Positions 1-7,716 of a DNA stretch of 9,832 nucleotides are shown here, piece by piece (position 1 is the first letter of the stretch; the number at the start of each line of letters is the position of its first letter). A program made the position numbers and the translations under genes. The notes beneath the pieces are model-generated. The model had not been told where the DNA came from. It did no database searches and was given only the letters and a program-made list of their open reading frames with translations. The stretch spans positions 1-9,832 of the forward strand of contig JAKSUO010000037.1 in NCBI GenBank assembly GCA_024408895.1, given 5' to 3'. This DNA is from Alphaproteobacteria bacterium (GTDB taxonomy: Bacteria; Pseudomonadota; Alphaproteobacteria; RF32; CAG-239).

Positions 1-2973
1 GTCAATAATGGTACCATAACGTATGATTTATCGGAACCTGGAACACCTTCAAAAATCGGATCGGCGGAAGATCCGTTTGAGAACTATTCTACCGAGGCTA
101 ATAAGCGTAGATCTGTTATGACAACCAAGAGTTCTGGCGACAGCTCGTCATCAACAACTGAATCTTTATACAATAATACCGGAAAAACGATAACAATGAA
201 CGGTTCGTCATATACTTCGGTTATGTCGGTTGAAACACTGCGAGGGTATGCTATTAACAATGGTATGATTACATTGAATCAAAATCAATTCGGAACAGAA
301 GGCAATGGTATAGGTATGTACGCATACCAAGGGGCAATTTCTGCCTCTTATATACAAAATTTGGGATTGATTGATACTAATTTTTATATGTCCGCCGCCA
401 TGGCGAGTGAATCAACACAAAATGCTGCCGTAATTAATGATGGCACGATTACCGCGAAGCATGAATATTCTATTGGTATGTACGTCAATGGTAAAAGTTT
501 GCTGACGAATAACAAGGATATTAATATGAATGCTTCAAACAGTGTGGCTATGTATGCAACAGAGGCGGATTCTGCTAATATGACAAACAGTAAAACCGGC
601 CAAATAAACATCGGCGAGCAGAGTAAAATGTTAAGTAATGTTTACGGTTTATTCTCAAAAGGCGAGTTGTCCACCATCAGTAACTTCGGAACTATTAATA
701 TTTACGGCAACAACAGCACGGCAATCAAATCAACGGGTGAAGCATCCGTCATTAAAAACAATAATAAAATTTCCGGCGTTTATACCAAAGGTATTGAATC
801 AACCGGCGCCAACACCAGAATAGAAAACTTAAAAGAAAATGACGACCAATACGGCCAAATTATCGGTGCGTTGCAATATGGTATTTATGCTACCGGTGAA
901 AAAACAACAATAAATAATACCGGCGATATAGGATATGGGGAAGATGGACCGGCAACCGGTATTTATGCCGCAGGACAAAATTCAAATCTGAATAACAGCG
1001 GACAAATTTATGCTTCCAATACCGGTATTTATGCCGCGGGACAAAATTCTACTGTGTCAAATTCCGGTCAAATCGGTTCGGAAAGTTACAATCCTGTTTA
1101 TGGTATTTACGCCACAGAAAAAGATGTAAATTTGAACAATAGCGGGCAAATTTATGCTTCCAATACCGGTATTTATGCTTCGGGACAAAACTCTACTGTG
1201 TCAAATTCCGGTCAAATCGGCTCTGAAAACTACCGACCGGCGTATGGTATTCGTGCTGAGGGAACAGGGTCAACCATTATTAATAACAGTCCGATATATG
1301 CTTCTGATATTGGTATTTATGTGTATGCCGGTCAAGAAGCCTCTAATCAGACAAGCGTAGAAAATAACAGTGTCATAAATTCAAATTCGTATGGTATTTA
1401 TGCTGTTGTTGAGTCCGATAAATCAAAATTAAACATTGTGAACAACGGAACAATCATTAAAAACGGAGGAGGATCAGGTATTATTTATCTTAAACATTTG
1501 TATGAATATCCTGAACAAAAACCTGAAGATTTTGAAGAAGGCATAAACGTAAATCCGTTAGGTGAAAATGTGGTGCGTCAGGATGAATATAAAGAGGCAC
1601 AAGCAGGGACAAGTTCGGCTTTATCTCTGTCATCGCGTCGTGTTAATATGGTTAATACCGGTTTAATGAGCATAGAGTCGGATTTTAATTTTGATGACGA
1701 GGAAGTTGCATATACGGTTGGACTTAACGGTTCGTATAAGGCGCCGAGTTTAAGCGGTACGGTATTGGCATCTGCCGCCATTGTTCAAAATGGATTTGCT
1801 GATGTTTATACCAATACTGATTCCTTTATAGGACAAAATGCCGGTATTAATGTTGTTTCCTCCTCTTATATGTATGATGCCGATACGGTTCAAAACGGAA
1901 ACGGTAACACCGATATTGTGTTGAAGCGTAAACCATTCACCGAGTTAACCGGCAATGTGTCGTTGGCGGATTTTCTTGAGAAAAATTATCAACAAGAAAA
2001 TAACGACACACTTTATCAAAATTTAAAAGTGGTAACTGAGGGTCAAGCTTTTGCCGAAGCCTTAAATGAAAATTTTGAGTTGGATACAATACCGAATTTC
2101 GCCAAACAGAATTTAGATGCCGAGCGTATATTGAATACGGAAATTGCTTCTGATTTGCTTCAAATAACAGAACAGGAAAATCGTCATATATCCAAAATAA
2201 CAATCCATAATAACGATGTTGACGGCAATGGTGGTGTATCTGGCTATAAAGACACAATCATGTCTGCATACGGTATCAGAGATAGTCGGGTAAATAACAA
2301 CTGGCGAGCCGGTTTGGGAATTTCGGTCCTTCGTGGCGATACCAAGTATGATAATCATGCTAAACGTTATAACAATATTTTGGAAATTATGGCGCCGGTG
2401 ACATTCCAAAAAGAAAATCTGAGTGCTTTAATTAAGCCGAAAGCTGGTTTTGGTCGCGGTCATTATCGCCGTCCTACGCAAAACGAAATATATAAAGCCG
2501 ATACCAAGGAATATTATTACGGTGCGGATATGGATGCTAAATATATGGCTGATTTTGCGATTGTAACGCTTGAGCCGAATATCGGTTTATCTCTTACCGG
2601 AATGTATTCCGAAAGTATGCACGAAAAAAATAGTAATTTAAAGATTAAGAACAAGAATATTGTATCGGCATTATCATCGGTTGGGCTGAATATTGGTAAA
2701 GTATTTGAAATAACCCGCAACCAATCGGTGTCTTTGACTGCCGGTGGTAAATATTATCACGAATTCGGTAACAAACATACCAATAAAGTGTTTGTTTCGG
2801 ATATGGACGGATTTTATAAAGTGGATAGCAATCGTTTCAATCGCGATTTCGGTTTAATGAGCTTGAAAGCCGGATATAATTATAACGGATTTACCATTCA
2901 AGCTTCGGCAAATGTTCCGGTTGAAACAAAGCATAATACTTATTATATGCTGAATTTGGGATATAAGTTCTAA
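1..2973 (+). CDS. Autotransporter (type V secretion) adhesin-like protein, 5'-truncated by the window
   Basis: The reading frame is open from base 1, so the gene starts upstream and the ATG at 118 is internal. The visible ~990 residues divide in two. Up to about base 1900 is a passenger of short repeats built around G-I-Y-A and N-x-S-G-Q-I motifs, rich in Asn, Ser, Gly and Thr with almost no Cys, as in beta-helical autotransporter passengers. From about 2200 to the stop there are alternating hydrophobic and aromatic strands ending in L-N-L-G-Y-K-F. The terminal Phe is the classic last residue of an outer-membrane beta-barrel recognised by the BAM complex. By family knowledge the barrel would sit in the outer membrane and expose the passenger at the cell surface. 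The signal peptide lies outside the window. Adhesion is inference; the ligand is unknown. The gene converges on trkA across a 40-bp hairpin. Confidence 0.85.
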   Translation, partial: VNNGTITYDLSEPGTPSKIGSAEDPFENYSTEANKRRSVMTTKSSGDSSSSTTESLYNNTGKTITMNGSSYTSVMSVETLRGYAINNGMITLNQNQFGTEGNGIGMYAYQGAISASYIQNLGLIDTNFYMSAAMASESTQNAAVINDGTITAKHEYSIGMYVNGKSLLTNNKDINMNASNSVAMYATEADSANMTNSKTGQINIGEQSKMLSNVYGLFSKGELSTISNFGTINIYGNNSTAIKSTGEASVIKNNNKISGVYTKGIESTGANTRIENLKENDDQYGQIIGALQYGIYATGEKTTINNTGDIGYGEDGPATGIYAAGQNSNLNNSGQIYASNTGIYAAGQNSTVSNSGQIGSESYNPVYGIYATEKDVNLNNSGQIYASNTGIYASGQNSTVSNSGQIGSENYRPAYGIRAEGTGSTIINNSPIYASDIGIYVYAGQEASNQTSVENNSVINSNSYGIYAVVESDKSKLNIVNNGTIIKNGGGSGIIYLKHLYEYPEQKPEDFEEGINVNPLGENVVRQDEYKEAQAGTSSALSLSSRRVNMVNTGLMSIESDFNFDDEEVAYTVGLNGSYKAPSLSGTVLASAAIVQNGFADVYTNTDSFIGQNAGINVVSSSYMYDADTVQNGNGNTDIVLKRKPFTELTGNVSLADFLEKNYQQENNDTLYQNLKVVTEGQAFAEALNENFELDTIPNFAKQNLDAERILNTEIASDLLQITEQENRHISKITIHNNDVDGNGGVSGYKDTIMSAYGIRDSRVNNNWRAGLGISVLRGDTKYDNHAKRYNNILEIMAPVTFQKENLSALIKPKAGFGRGHYRRPTQNEIYKADTKEYYYGADMDAKYMADFAIVTLEPNIGLSLTGMYSESMHEKNSNLKIKNKNIVSALSSVGLNIGKVFEITRNQSVSLTAGGKYYHEFGNKHTNKVFVSDMDGFYKVDSNRFNRDFGLMSLKAGYNYNGFTIQASANVPVETKHNTYYMLNLGYKF
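958..1245 (+). repeat. Two tandem 144-bp repeats in the autotransporter passenger
   Basis: Bases 958-1101 and 1102-1245 align without gaps and encode 48 residues each. Each unit holds a 22-residue and a 26-residue subrepeat, both starting G-I-Y-A. Nucleotide identity is high over long stretches (for example 1002-1060 against 1146-1204), so the duplication is fairly recent or kept uniform by recombination. Diverged subrepeats lie on both sides. The unit is a multiple of three, so copy-number change would lengthen the beta-helix without breaking the frame. Confidence 0.8.
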
Positions 2974-3014
2974 GATTGTAAATAATGCTCGGTTATTAGC
3001 GCGTGTGTTTTTTT

Positions 3015-3054
3015 GCGCTATACACCGGCGTTATGCGGTGTTTTAGTATAGCGC
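3015..3054. terminator. Intergenic hairpin between convergent autotransporter and trkA genes
   Basis: The arms GCGCTATA (3015-3022) and TATAGCGC (3047-3054) pair perfectly. An inner CACCG/CGGTG stem (3023-3027, 3036-3040) encloses an 8-nt loop and leaves a 6-nt bulge on the right. The hairpin lies 41 nt after the autotransporter stop and 2 nt after the trkA stop, where a shared terminator is expected. It is not canonical: on the + strand only ATTTAT follows, and on the - strand an A-run follows. It may act as a weak terminator or mainly protect the 3' ends of transcripts. Confidence 0.5.
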
Positions 3055-3056
3055 AT

Positions 3057-4427
3057 TTATAGGTAGAAGATGTTTTCAATGCGGCGAATATCATTCGGTG
3101 CAACAAAAACAATAATTTTATCATAAGGCTGTAATTGGTGGGCGGTAATGTCAAAAATTAATTTATCATTGCTGTACACCATCATAACTGCACTATCTTT
3201 CGGAATATTTAAATCTTTAATTTTATGCCCTATATTGACGCTATCATCATTTAAGTTTATTTCCCAAATTTCGCCGGTACCAATACCCAGTGAATACGCT
3301 TCATAAATTCTGGCTTTGCGCAGATGGCGCAACAATGCGGAAACCGTTATGACAGCGCGGTCAACAATAATGTTGTTCTTAATATTGAAGGCCATCACAT
3401 TATAGTCTTTGGAATTTACTAATGAAAAGGCCTGTGTATCTTTATTTTTAGAAGCTAAAAGAGATATTAATAAATTATCTTTATCTTTTGAAGTAACGGC
3501 AATACTTGCATCTGCAGTTGCGAAGCCAACATCTTGCAAAATGACATCACTCATCATATCACCGGAGATAACAGCCGTTGTGCGGAGTTTTTCGGCCATT
3601 TTTGCCGCTGTTTTTGCATCTTGTTCAATAATGCGACAACTATCAGCACTGTCGTTTTGTTCTATTTGTGAAGCCAGATAATATGATGTTGGGTTTGCAC
3701 CGATAATCACTATTTTTTCATACGGATTATGGTCAACCCCGAAAAGCCGTAAAACATCAAGATTCATTTCTGTTTTGCAGCAAACATAAATCATATCGTT
3801 GCGTTGCAAATAAATATCTTCTTCCTGTGCCGGAATAATTCTGCGTCCGCCACGGATAATCAAAACAATATTAGCGGTGAGTTCTGATAATTTTTGATTA
3901 ATATGTTTTAGCGAAAATTTCATAAACGGGATATCTGTATCAGAATGCCGGAAAGCAAAGATATTAACCGCATCGCCTAAAAACGGATAAACGGCGGTTG
4001 TTCCCGGAAACTTCAACAATTGTTCCATAAATTTACCGATTTCCACATCCGGCGTAATCACTAAATCTATCGGCAAACTTTTTTCGTTATATAAGGTGTT
4101 CCACAAAGGGTTTAAAAAATATTCGGAATCAACACGGGCGATTTTAAGCGGTACATTGAATAAAGTGTATGCCACTTGACAGGCCACCATATTAATTTCA
4201 TCATTTTCGGTGACGGCAATCAGCATATCCATATTTCGCATACCGATAGTTTCTTGAATATCCGGATGTGAAATAGAACCCAAAATCGGCTGAATGTCAT
4301 ATTCTTTGGCAATTTCATCAAGTCTTTCCGCATCTTCATCCACGACAACAATATCGTTGTTACCCATGCTTAAATAACCGACAATACTTTTTCCGACATT
4401 TGACGCGCCGCCGATAACAATTTTCAT
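3057..4427 (-). CDS. trkA: TrkA, NAD-binding regulatory subunit of the Trk potassium uptake system
   Basis: The 456-residue product matches the usual TrkA length (about 458) and its layout of two RCK units. The first Rossmann domain covers about residues 1-120, with a glycine loop at 7-12 (GASNVG) and an acidic D30 ending the second strand. A TrkA-C domain lies at about 130-220, a second Rossmann domain starts at K238 (IVIIGANPT), and a second TrkA-C domain ends the protein. By family knowledge TrkA is a cytoplasmic membrane-associated ring that gates the TrkH/TrkG channel in response to NAD(H) or ATP. No trkH is present here. Both glycine loops deviate from GxGxxG: S9 replaces the second Gly, and the C-terminal loop has lost the later glycines. 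The ATG is 2 nt after the dusB stop, with an AAAGGTG ribosome site inside the last dusB codons, so the two genes are translationally linked. Confidence 0.93.
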   Translation of the reverse strand: MKIVIGGASNVGKSIVGYLSMGNNDIVVVDEDAERLDEIAKEYDIQPILGSISHPDIQETIGMRNMDMLIAVTENDEINMVACQVAYTLFNVPLKIARVDSEYFLNPLWNTLYNEKSLPIDLVITPDVEIGKFMEQLLKFPGTTAVYPFLGDAVNIFAFRHSDTDIPFMKFSLKHINQKLSELTANIVLIIRGGRRIIPAQEEDIYLQRNDMIYVCCKTEMNLDVLRLFGVDHNPYEKIVIIGANPTSYYLASQIEQNDSADSCRIIEQDAKTAAKMAEKLRTTAVISGDMMSDVILQDVGFATADASIAVTSKDKDNLLISLLASKNKDTQAFSLVNSKDYNVMAFNIKNNIIVDRAVITVSALLRHLRKARIYEAYSLGIGTGEIWEINLNDDSVNIGHKIKDLNIPKDSAVMMVYSNDKLIFDITAHQLQPYDKIIVFVAPNDIRRIENIFYL

Positions 4428-4429
4428 TT

Positions 4430-5386
4430 TTACACCTTTTCAAAATATTCATTTATCAAATTTTCCGCCACAGCCAACTCGTTTATTTTGGTGTATTGTT
4501 CCCGAAATTTTTTTGCTTCGTATAATCCGTGTACGTACCAACTGATAAACTTTCGCGAAATGGCAATACCGCCTCGCTCTCCATAATAATTTATCAGTAA
4601 ATGCAAATGTTTCAACAACATTTTGCGGATATCTTCCGTTGTGGGTATTGTTTGGGTCGGCAAGCCGCGCAAATAGCGGTCTGTCCGGTCCAAAAGCCAC
4701 GGATTTCCAAGAACTGCTCTTCCAATCATCACACCGTCAACTCCGCTTGCTTCCATTTTTTGCTTAGCGTCTTCCGGCGAAGTGATGTCGCCGTTGCCGA
4801 TGACCGGAATTGTAACAGCTTGTTTTACTGCCGCAATAATATTCCAATCGGCAATGCCGCTGTATCCTTGCGCCCGCGTGCGACCATGCACTGTAATATA
4901 TGATGCGCCGGCATCTTCACACATTTTAGCAAAATCAACGGCGTTGCTATGCGTTTCATCCCATCCTTTGCGGAATTTAACACTGACTTTAAGCGGGGTC
5001 GCTTTGATTGTTGCTTTTATAATTTGTGCCGCCAGATTTAAATCTTTCATCAATGCCGAACCGGAATTGTTGTTGACAATTTTTTTAACCGGACAGCCCA
5101 TATTTATATCAATTGAACGTGCGCCGAGCTCTGTAACCAATTGTGCCGCATCGGCAAACAATGCCGGATCATTGCCAACCATTTGCACTGTTACGGGATA
5201 CGGTTCATCTTTCACATCGGCGATTTGGTAGCTTTTCGGATTTTTGCGCTGAATGGCATTTACTGCAACCATTTCCGATATTAAATTGCCGTTTCCGCAC
5301 TCAGCCAATATTGTGCGGAACGGTTTATCCGTAATACCGGCCATTGGTGCCATAAAAACTTTGCTGTTAAAATCTGAAATCTGCAT
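4430..5386 (-). CDS. dusB: tRNA-dihydrouridine synthase, DusB/NifR3 type
   Basis: The 318-residue FMN-dependent TIM-barrel enzyme reduces specific uridines of tRNA to dihydrouridine. Visible family motifs are MAPMAGITD (12-20, flavin binding), NMGCP with catalytic C98, VKFRKGW with K139, VHGRTR with H167 and R169, NGDI (198-201), and GRAVLGNPW (222-230). The NMGCP-V-KK and NGDI-TSPEDA forms fit DusB better than DusA or DusC. The ATG shares one base with the stop of the upstream gene (TAATG). No strong Shine-Dalgarno is seen, which points to translation by reinitiation. trkA follows 2 nt downstream. In many alphaproteobacteria nifR3/dusB heads a cluster with ntrBC, ntrYX and trkA; here the ntr genes are absent between the two. 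Confidence 0.93.
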   Translation of the reverse strand: MQISDFNSKVFMAPMAGITDKPFRTILAECGNGNLISEMVAVNAIQRKNPKSYQIADVKDEPYPVTVQMVGNDPALFADAAQLVTELGARSIDINMGCPVKKIVNNNSGSALMKDLNLAAQIIKATIKATPLKVSVKFRKGWDETHSNAVDFAKMCEDAGASYITVHGRTRAQGYSGIADWNIIAAVKQAVTIPVIGNGDITSPEDAKQKMEASGVDGVMIGRAVLGNPWLLDRTDRYLRGLPTQTIPTTEDIRKMLLKHLHLLINYYGERGGIAISRKFISWYVHGLYEAKKFREQYTKINELAVAENLINEYFEKV

Positions 5387-6237
5387 TAATTCACTTTACC
5401 CAACGCGCGCGCCAGAATGTAATAAATTTTGCCGATATTTGAGCCGGAAATCAAGGCAAGCAGAGTGCTTGCACGCTCATTTTCGCGAGCAACGGCAATT
5501 AAACTGTTAAAATCATCCAAATACTTGTCAACAATTAGGCGAAAATCGGCTTTTTTCTCATAATCTTCGCGTAATGTAAGAATTTCTTTTTTAGACATAT
5601 TATTGGCCAGAAAACGCGTAAACACTGCATGATCGCCGTCATAATACTTTTTCCACAACTCGTCTTCTTTGCCTGATTTGTTGAAAATTGAATTAACGTC
5701 AATGGCAAGAGTTTCCATTTCTTGAATAATTTCTGCGGAAGTTTTCATAAATTTATCTATATTTGCTTCTTTATATTTTTGGCTGTAATCAAGCATTTGT
5801 TTTTGTGTTTTTTCGTAAGATTCGCTCACATGCTTTATTTCTTCAGCTAAGTTGCTAATGGTCATATTAATATTGTTTACCATTTGCAGACTTTCGGTTT
5901 CAAGTAATTTACGCTTGTCGGAAATGCCGTTTCCGAGTGCGGACAATGCTTGTGTAACTTGTTCTGTTGCTTCGTGTAAATTTTTAATTTGCGCTTGAAT
6001 ATTAGTTTCCAACGTTCCGGAACGTGCAACCATTGCTTCTACTTCCAAACTGATTAATTTACCATATTCGCCCAGTTTATTATCCAAGTAGGTGGAGTTT
6101 TTATCAATCAAAGCGGATTGAGTTTCCACGACTTGTCTTTGTTCGGTGATACTGCTTTCAATGTGAGAAATTCCGGAATCCAAGCGCCGGAACAGTTCTT
6201 CGCAATTTTCGGAAGTGCGTAAGAAAGCTTTTTGCAA
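5386..6237 (-). CDS. C-terminal part of a coiled-coil membrane-anchored protein (downstream frame of a split gene)
   Basis: The frame encodes 283 residues from the TTG at 6237, but it is open back to 6303 with no ATG or GTG start. Residues 1 to ~155 are Glu/Gln/Lys/Leu-rich with heptad character and look like a continuing coiled coil. The last ~120 residues form a compact domain with an LWKKYYDGDHAVFTRF stretch and an SGSNIGKIYY segment before the end. I recall similar C-termini in uncharacterised alphaproteobacterial proteins, but cannot verify this. The codons upstream of the TTG keep protein-like character (E-T-W-A-E-K-G-E-N), which suggests this is the second half of the 6276-7070 gene after a 1-nt shift. 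An AAGG 7 nt before the TTG could also allow independent initiation. The stop overlaps the dusB ATG. Function is unknown. Confidence 0.65.
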   Translation of the reverse strand: MQKAFLRTSENCEELFRRLDSGISHIESSITEQRQVVETQSALIDKNSTYLDNKLGEYGKLISLEVEAMVARSGTLETNIQAQIKNLHEATEQVTQALSALGNGISDKRKLLETESLQMVNNINMTISNLAEEIKHVSESYEKTQKQMLDYSQKYKEANIDKFMKTSAEIIQEMETLAIDVNSIFNKSGKEDELWKKYYDGDHAVFTRFLANNMSKKEILTLREDYEKKADFRLIVDKYLDDFNSLIAVARENERASTLLALISGSNIGKIYYILARALGKVN

Positions 6238-6275
6238 ATTTTCGCCTTTTTCGGCCCATGTTTCTATAATATGTC

Positions 6276-7070
6276 CTATTGCGGATTTGCTGTTTCGGAA
6301 TATTTATTAAGTTGCTCTTGTGCATGCGCAATATTTTCATTATTGACATCAACAACTTCTTTCACGCGTTCTGCTGCTGTAACCATTTGATTAACCATAG
6401 GCGTTAGCAGATTAACTAATTTTTCGCTATCATCTTTCATTTGCATAGTGTTGACGCGGAAATCGGCGGTGGCGGAAGTTGCTTTTTCCGTTACAAAACT
6501 AAAATTATCAATTAGCTTTTTGATTTCAACATTTAATTCGGACATTGTTTGTGATGAGTATTTATCCAAAGCGGTTGCCAACTGTTGCAATTCTTGAACA
6601 CGCTCGGTTAAATCGCGTTTAATAACATCACTCTGTGCGCAAACATCTCGTGTGACTTCTTTAAGCTCAGCAACCTGAGATTTTATGGCGTCAGCAATCA
6701 TTTTAGTAGCTTCGCTACCGTTAGAATCGGGGAAAATAGCTTGATTTAACGAAGCGCGAAGCATTTGTGTTTCGTTTTTGAAATTTGTGCCGCGGTCAAT
6801 ATAGGCCATAATAACCCACACAATTGCCAACGGCAGAGTAATGCCGGCCATAAAACCGCTAAATTCATTCGGTAACATAGAAAAAAGATTATCCCAACCG
6901 AAAAAGCTAGTAATGTAAACGGCAACAATGGCAAACCACATCACACTGAACACGATAATAAAACGGTGCAGGCCATTTGCAAACCAACCTTCTTTTTCTT
7001 CCTCATTTTGTGCGGATATAAAATTATTCATTGCTTCTTTTTTGGATTGTTTTACATTTTTTGCCGCCAT
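6276..7070 (-). CDS. N-terminal part of a two-TM coiled-coil protein (upstream frame of a split gene)
   Basis: The 264-residue product has a short polar, charged N-terminus, two hydrophobic segments at about residues 37-57 and 70-90, and then a long Ala/Glu/Gln/Lys/Val-rich coiled coil to its end. This predicts an inner-membrane hairpin anchor with a cytoplasmic rod. The start is supported by GGAG with a 7-nt spacer before the ATG at 7070. The coiled coil stops abruptly at a TAG (6276-6278), while the frame one base back continues it without a stop down to 5386. One original gene of about 560 residues is therefore likely. The AT-rich region 7071-7289 upstream holds a possible minus-strand -10 (TATAAT, 7127-7132) but no convincing -35. 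No enzymatic motif is visible; a scaffold or envelope-organising role is only a guess. Confidence 0.7.
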   Translation of the reverse strand: MAAKNVKQSKKEAMNNFISAQNEEEKEGWFANGLHRFIIVFSVMWFAIVAVYITSFFGWDNLFSMLPNEFSGFMAGITLPLAIVWVIMAYIDRGTNFKNETQMLRASLNQAIFPDSNGSEATKMIADAIKSQVAELKEVTRDVCAQSDVIKRDLTERVQELQQLATALDKYSSQTMSELNVEIKKLIDNFSFVTEKATSATADFRVNTMQMKDDSEKLVNLLTPMVNQMVTAAERVKEVVDVNNENIAHAQEQLNKYSETANPQ

Positions 7071-7289
7071 AGAGCATCTCCGAAATAAAAAAAATTACCT
7101 AATTATCGTCATATTAAATCGTAAATATTATATATTTGTTTTTTATTTTTCATAAATTATAAAAAATAGATTGATTTTTAAAAAGTTCTATGTATTTTGT
7201 AATTGTTGCGCGAGGCGTTCCCGTTGCTGTTTTAGTATTAAGGGGCATTATTGGTGACGTGTAAGCAAAGACAAAAAAATATAAATTAT

Positions 7290-7364
7290 GCCGTTGTAGC
7301 TCAGTGGTAGAGCACGTCATTGGTAATGACGGGGTCGAAAGTCCGATTCTTTTCAGCGGCACCA
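7290..7364 (+). tRNA. tRNA-Thr (anticodon GGT), CCA encoded
   Basis: The cloverleaf folds throughout. The acceptor GCCGTTG pairs with CAGCGGC (one G-U). The D stem is GCTC/GAGC. The anticodon stem CGTCA/TGACG carries the loop TTGGTAA, giving GGT for Thr ACC/ACU codons. The T stem is GAAAG/CTTTT, and the 3' end is ACCA. The T loop reads TCCGATT, so position 55 is C instead of the near-universal T (pseudouridine). That change creates the 8-mer AGTCCGAT (7340-7347) shared with the downstream 52-bp elements. The 3' end is the anchor of the repeat array to its right. Confidence 0.93.
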
Positions 7365-7366
7365 TT
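7346..7366 (+). repeat. tRNA-Thr 3'-end copy 1 (att-like direct repeat, inside the tRNA gene)
   Basis: This 21-bp stretch covers the last T-loop bases, the rest of the T stem, the acceptor strand, ACCA and two following bases. It recurs exactly at 7528-7548, 8562-8582 and 9504-9524. A duplicated tRNA 3' end is the standard footprint of tyrosine-recombinase integration at a tRNA gene. Here it is the leftmost copy and keeps the full tRNA. Confidence 0.8.
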
Positions 7367-7409
7367 AAAAAATAAAGGACATCTGGAGTGGTGTCCTTTA
7401 TTTTTTAAT
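7364..7409 (+). terminator. Rho-independent terminator of tRNA-Thr (in R1)
   Basis: An 18-bp perfect stem (7364-7381 with 7392-7409) surrounds a 10-nt loop. Its core is AAAGGACA/TGTCCTTT, flanked by an A-run on the left and a T-run on the right, so it can terminate in both directions. It starts on the last base of the tRNA, where a tRNA terminator is expected. The same hairpin recurs at 8398-8443 and 9340-9385. Confidence 0.85.
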
Positions 7410-7527
7410 AGGTATCGGTAAAAGCGAGGACTTTCGATTGATTGCGTAGCAATCCGAAAGTGCGAAATCGACATCGCCGAGCGAATTTTGCGAGGCGGGG
7501 GAGATGAAAAGAGCATTAGCGAAGAAC

Positions 7528-7548
7528 ATTCTTTTCAGCGGCACCATT
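7528..7548 (+). repeat. tRNA-Thr 3'-end copy 2 (att-like)
   Basis: This is an exact 21-bp copy of 7346-7366, at the right end of R1 and 182 bp from the tRNA copy. The tRNA 5' two-thirds is missing, so it is not a gene. A terminator follows 9 nt later, as it would after a genuine tRNA end. Confidence 0.8.
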
Positions 7549-7557
7549 TTTAATATT

Positions 7558-7586
7558 TCCGCCATTTGTGCGGATTTTTTATTTTT
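7558..7586 (+). terminator. Rho-independent terminator after R1
   Basis: TCCGC (7558-7562) pairs with GCGGA (7570-7574) across a 7-nt loop, followed by TTTTTTATTTTT. It differs in sequence from the terminators in the equivalent position after R2 and R3. Confidence 0.75.
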
Positions 7587-7602
7587 AAACAACAACTTAT
7601 TT

Positions 7603-7654
7603 AGTCCGATTTTAAAGTTTTTAAAAATACCATTTTTCCATCAATTATCGGACT
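7603..7654. repeat. 52-bp inverted-repeat element, copy 1
   Basis: The ends AGTCCGAT and ATCGGACT form a perfect 8-bp inverted repeat around 36 variable bases. It aligns without gaps with 8639-8690 and 9581-9632; the AAAA-x-A-x-CA core in the middle is shared by all three. The EF-hand gene starts 62 bp to the right. Confidence 0.75.
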
Positions 7655-7716
7655 TAATTAAATTTTAATAGACATATAGTAGAATAACCGACGTTAATAA
7701 CTACACAGGGGTTATA

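Larger units (their letters stand above)
7359..7550 (+). repeat. Repeat block R1 (192 bp), directly after tRNA-Thr
   Basis: The block runs from the tRNA end (GCACCATT) to a second tRNA 3'-end copy (CACCATTTT). It contains the 7364-7409 terminator, a 13-bp hairpin (ACTTTCG plus GATTGC at 7430-7445 against GCAATC plus CGAAAGT at 7449-7461, loop GTA), and a 7-bp GAAAAGA/TCTTTTC pair near its right end. It aligns without gaps to 8393-8584, with about 5 differences, and to 9335-9526. Reading frames across it are antisense to the tRNA or spurious. There is no gene in 7365-7716. Confidence 0.85.

Noticed and set aside
2113..2409. Minus-strand frames opposite the autotransporter
   Set aside because: They overlap a clear coding region with intact repeats and barrel strands and have no start signals.
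4782..5231. 149-codon plus-strand frame opposite dusB
   Set aside because: It is a shadow of a gene with all DusB motifs on the other strand.
6276..6303. Programmed -1 ribosomal frameshifting
   Set aside because: No X-XXY-YYZ heptamer was found in the overlap of the two frames. A simple indel explains it better.
7301..7516. Minus-strand reading frame over tRNA-Thr and R1
   Set aside because: It is antisense to the tRNA and ends in the familiar artefact peptide type (K-N-R-T-F-D-P). It exists only because the tRNA and the repeat lack stops in this frame.
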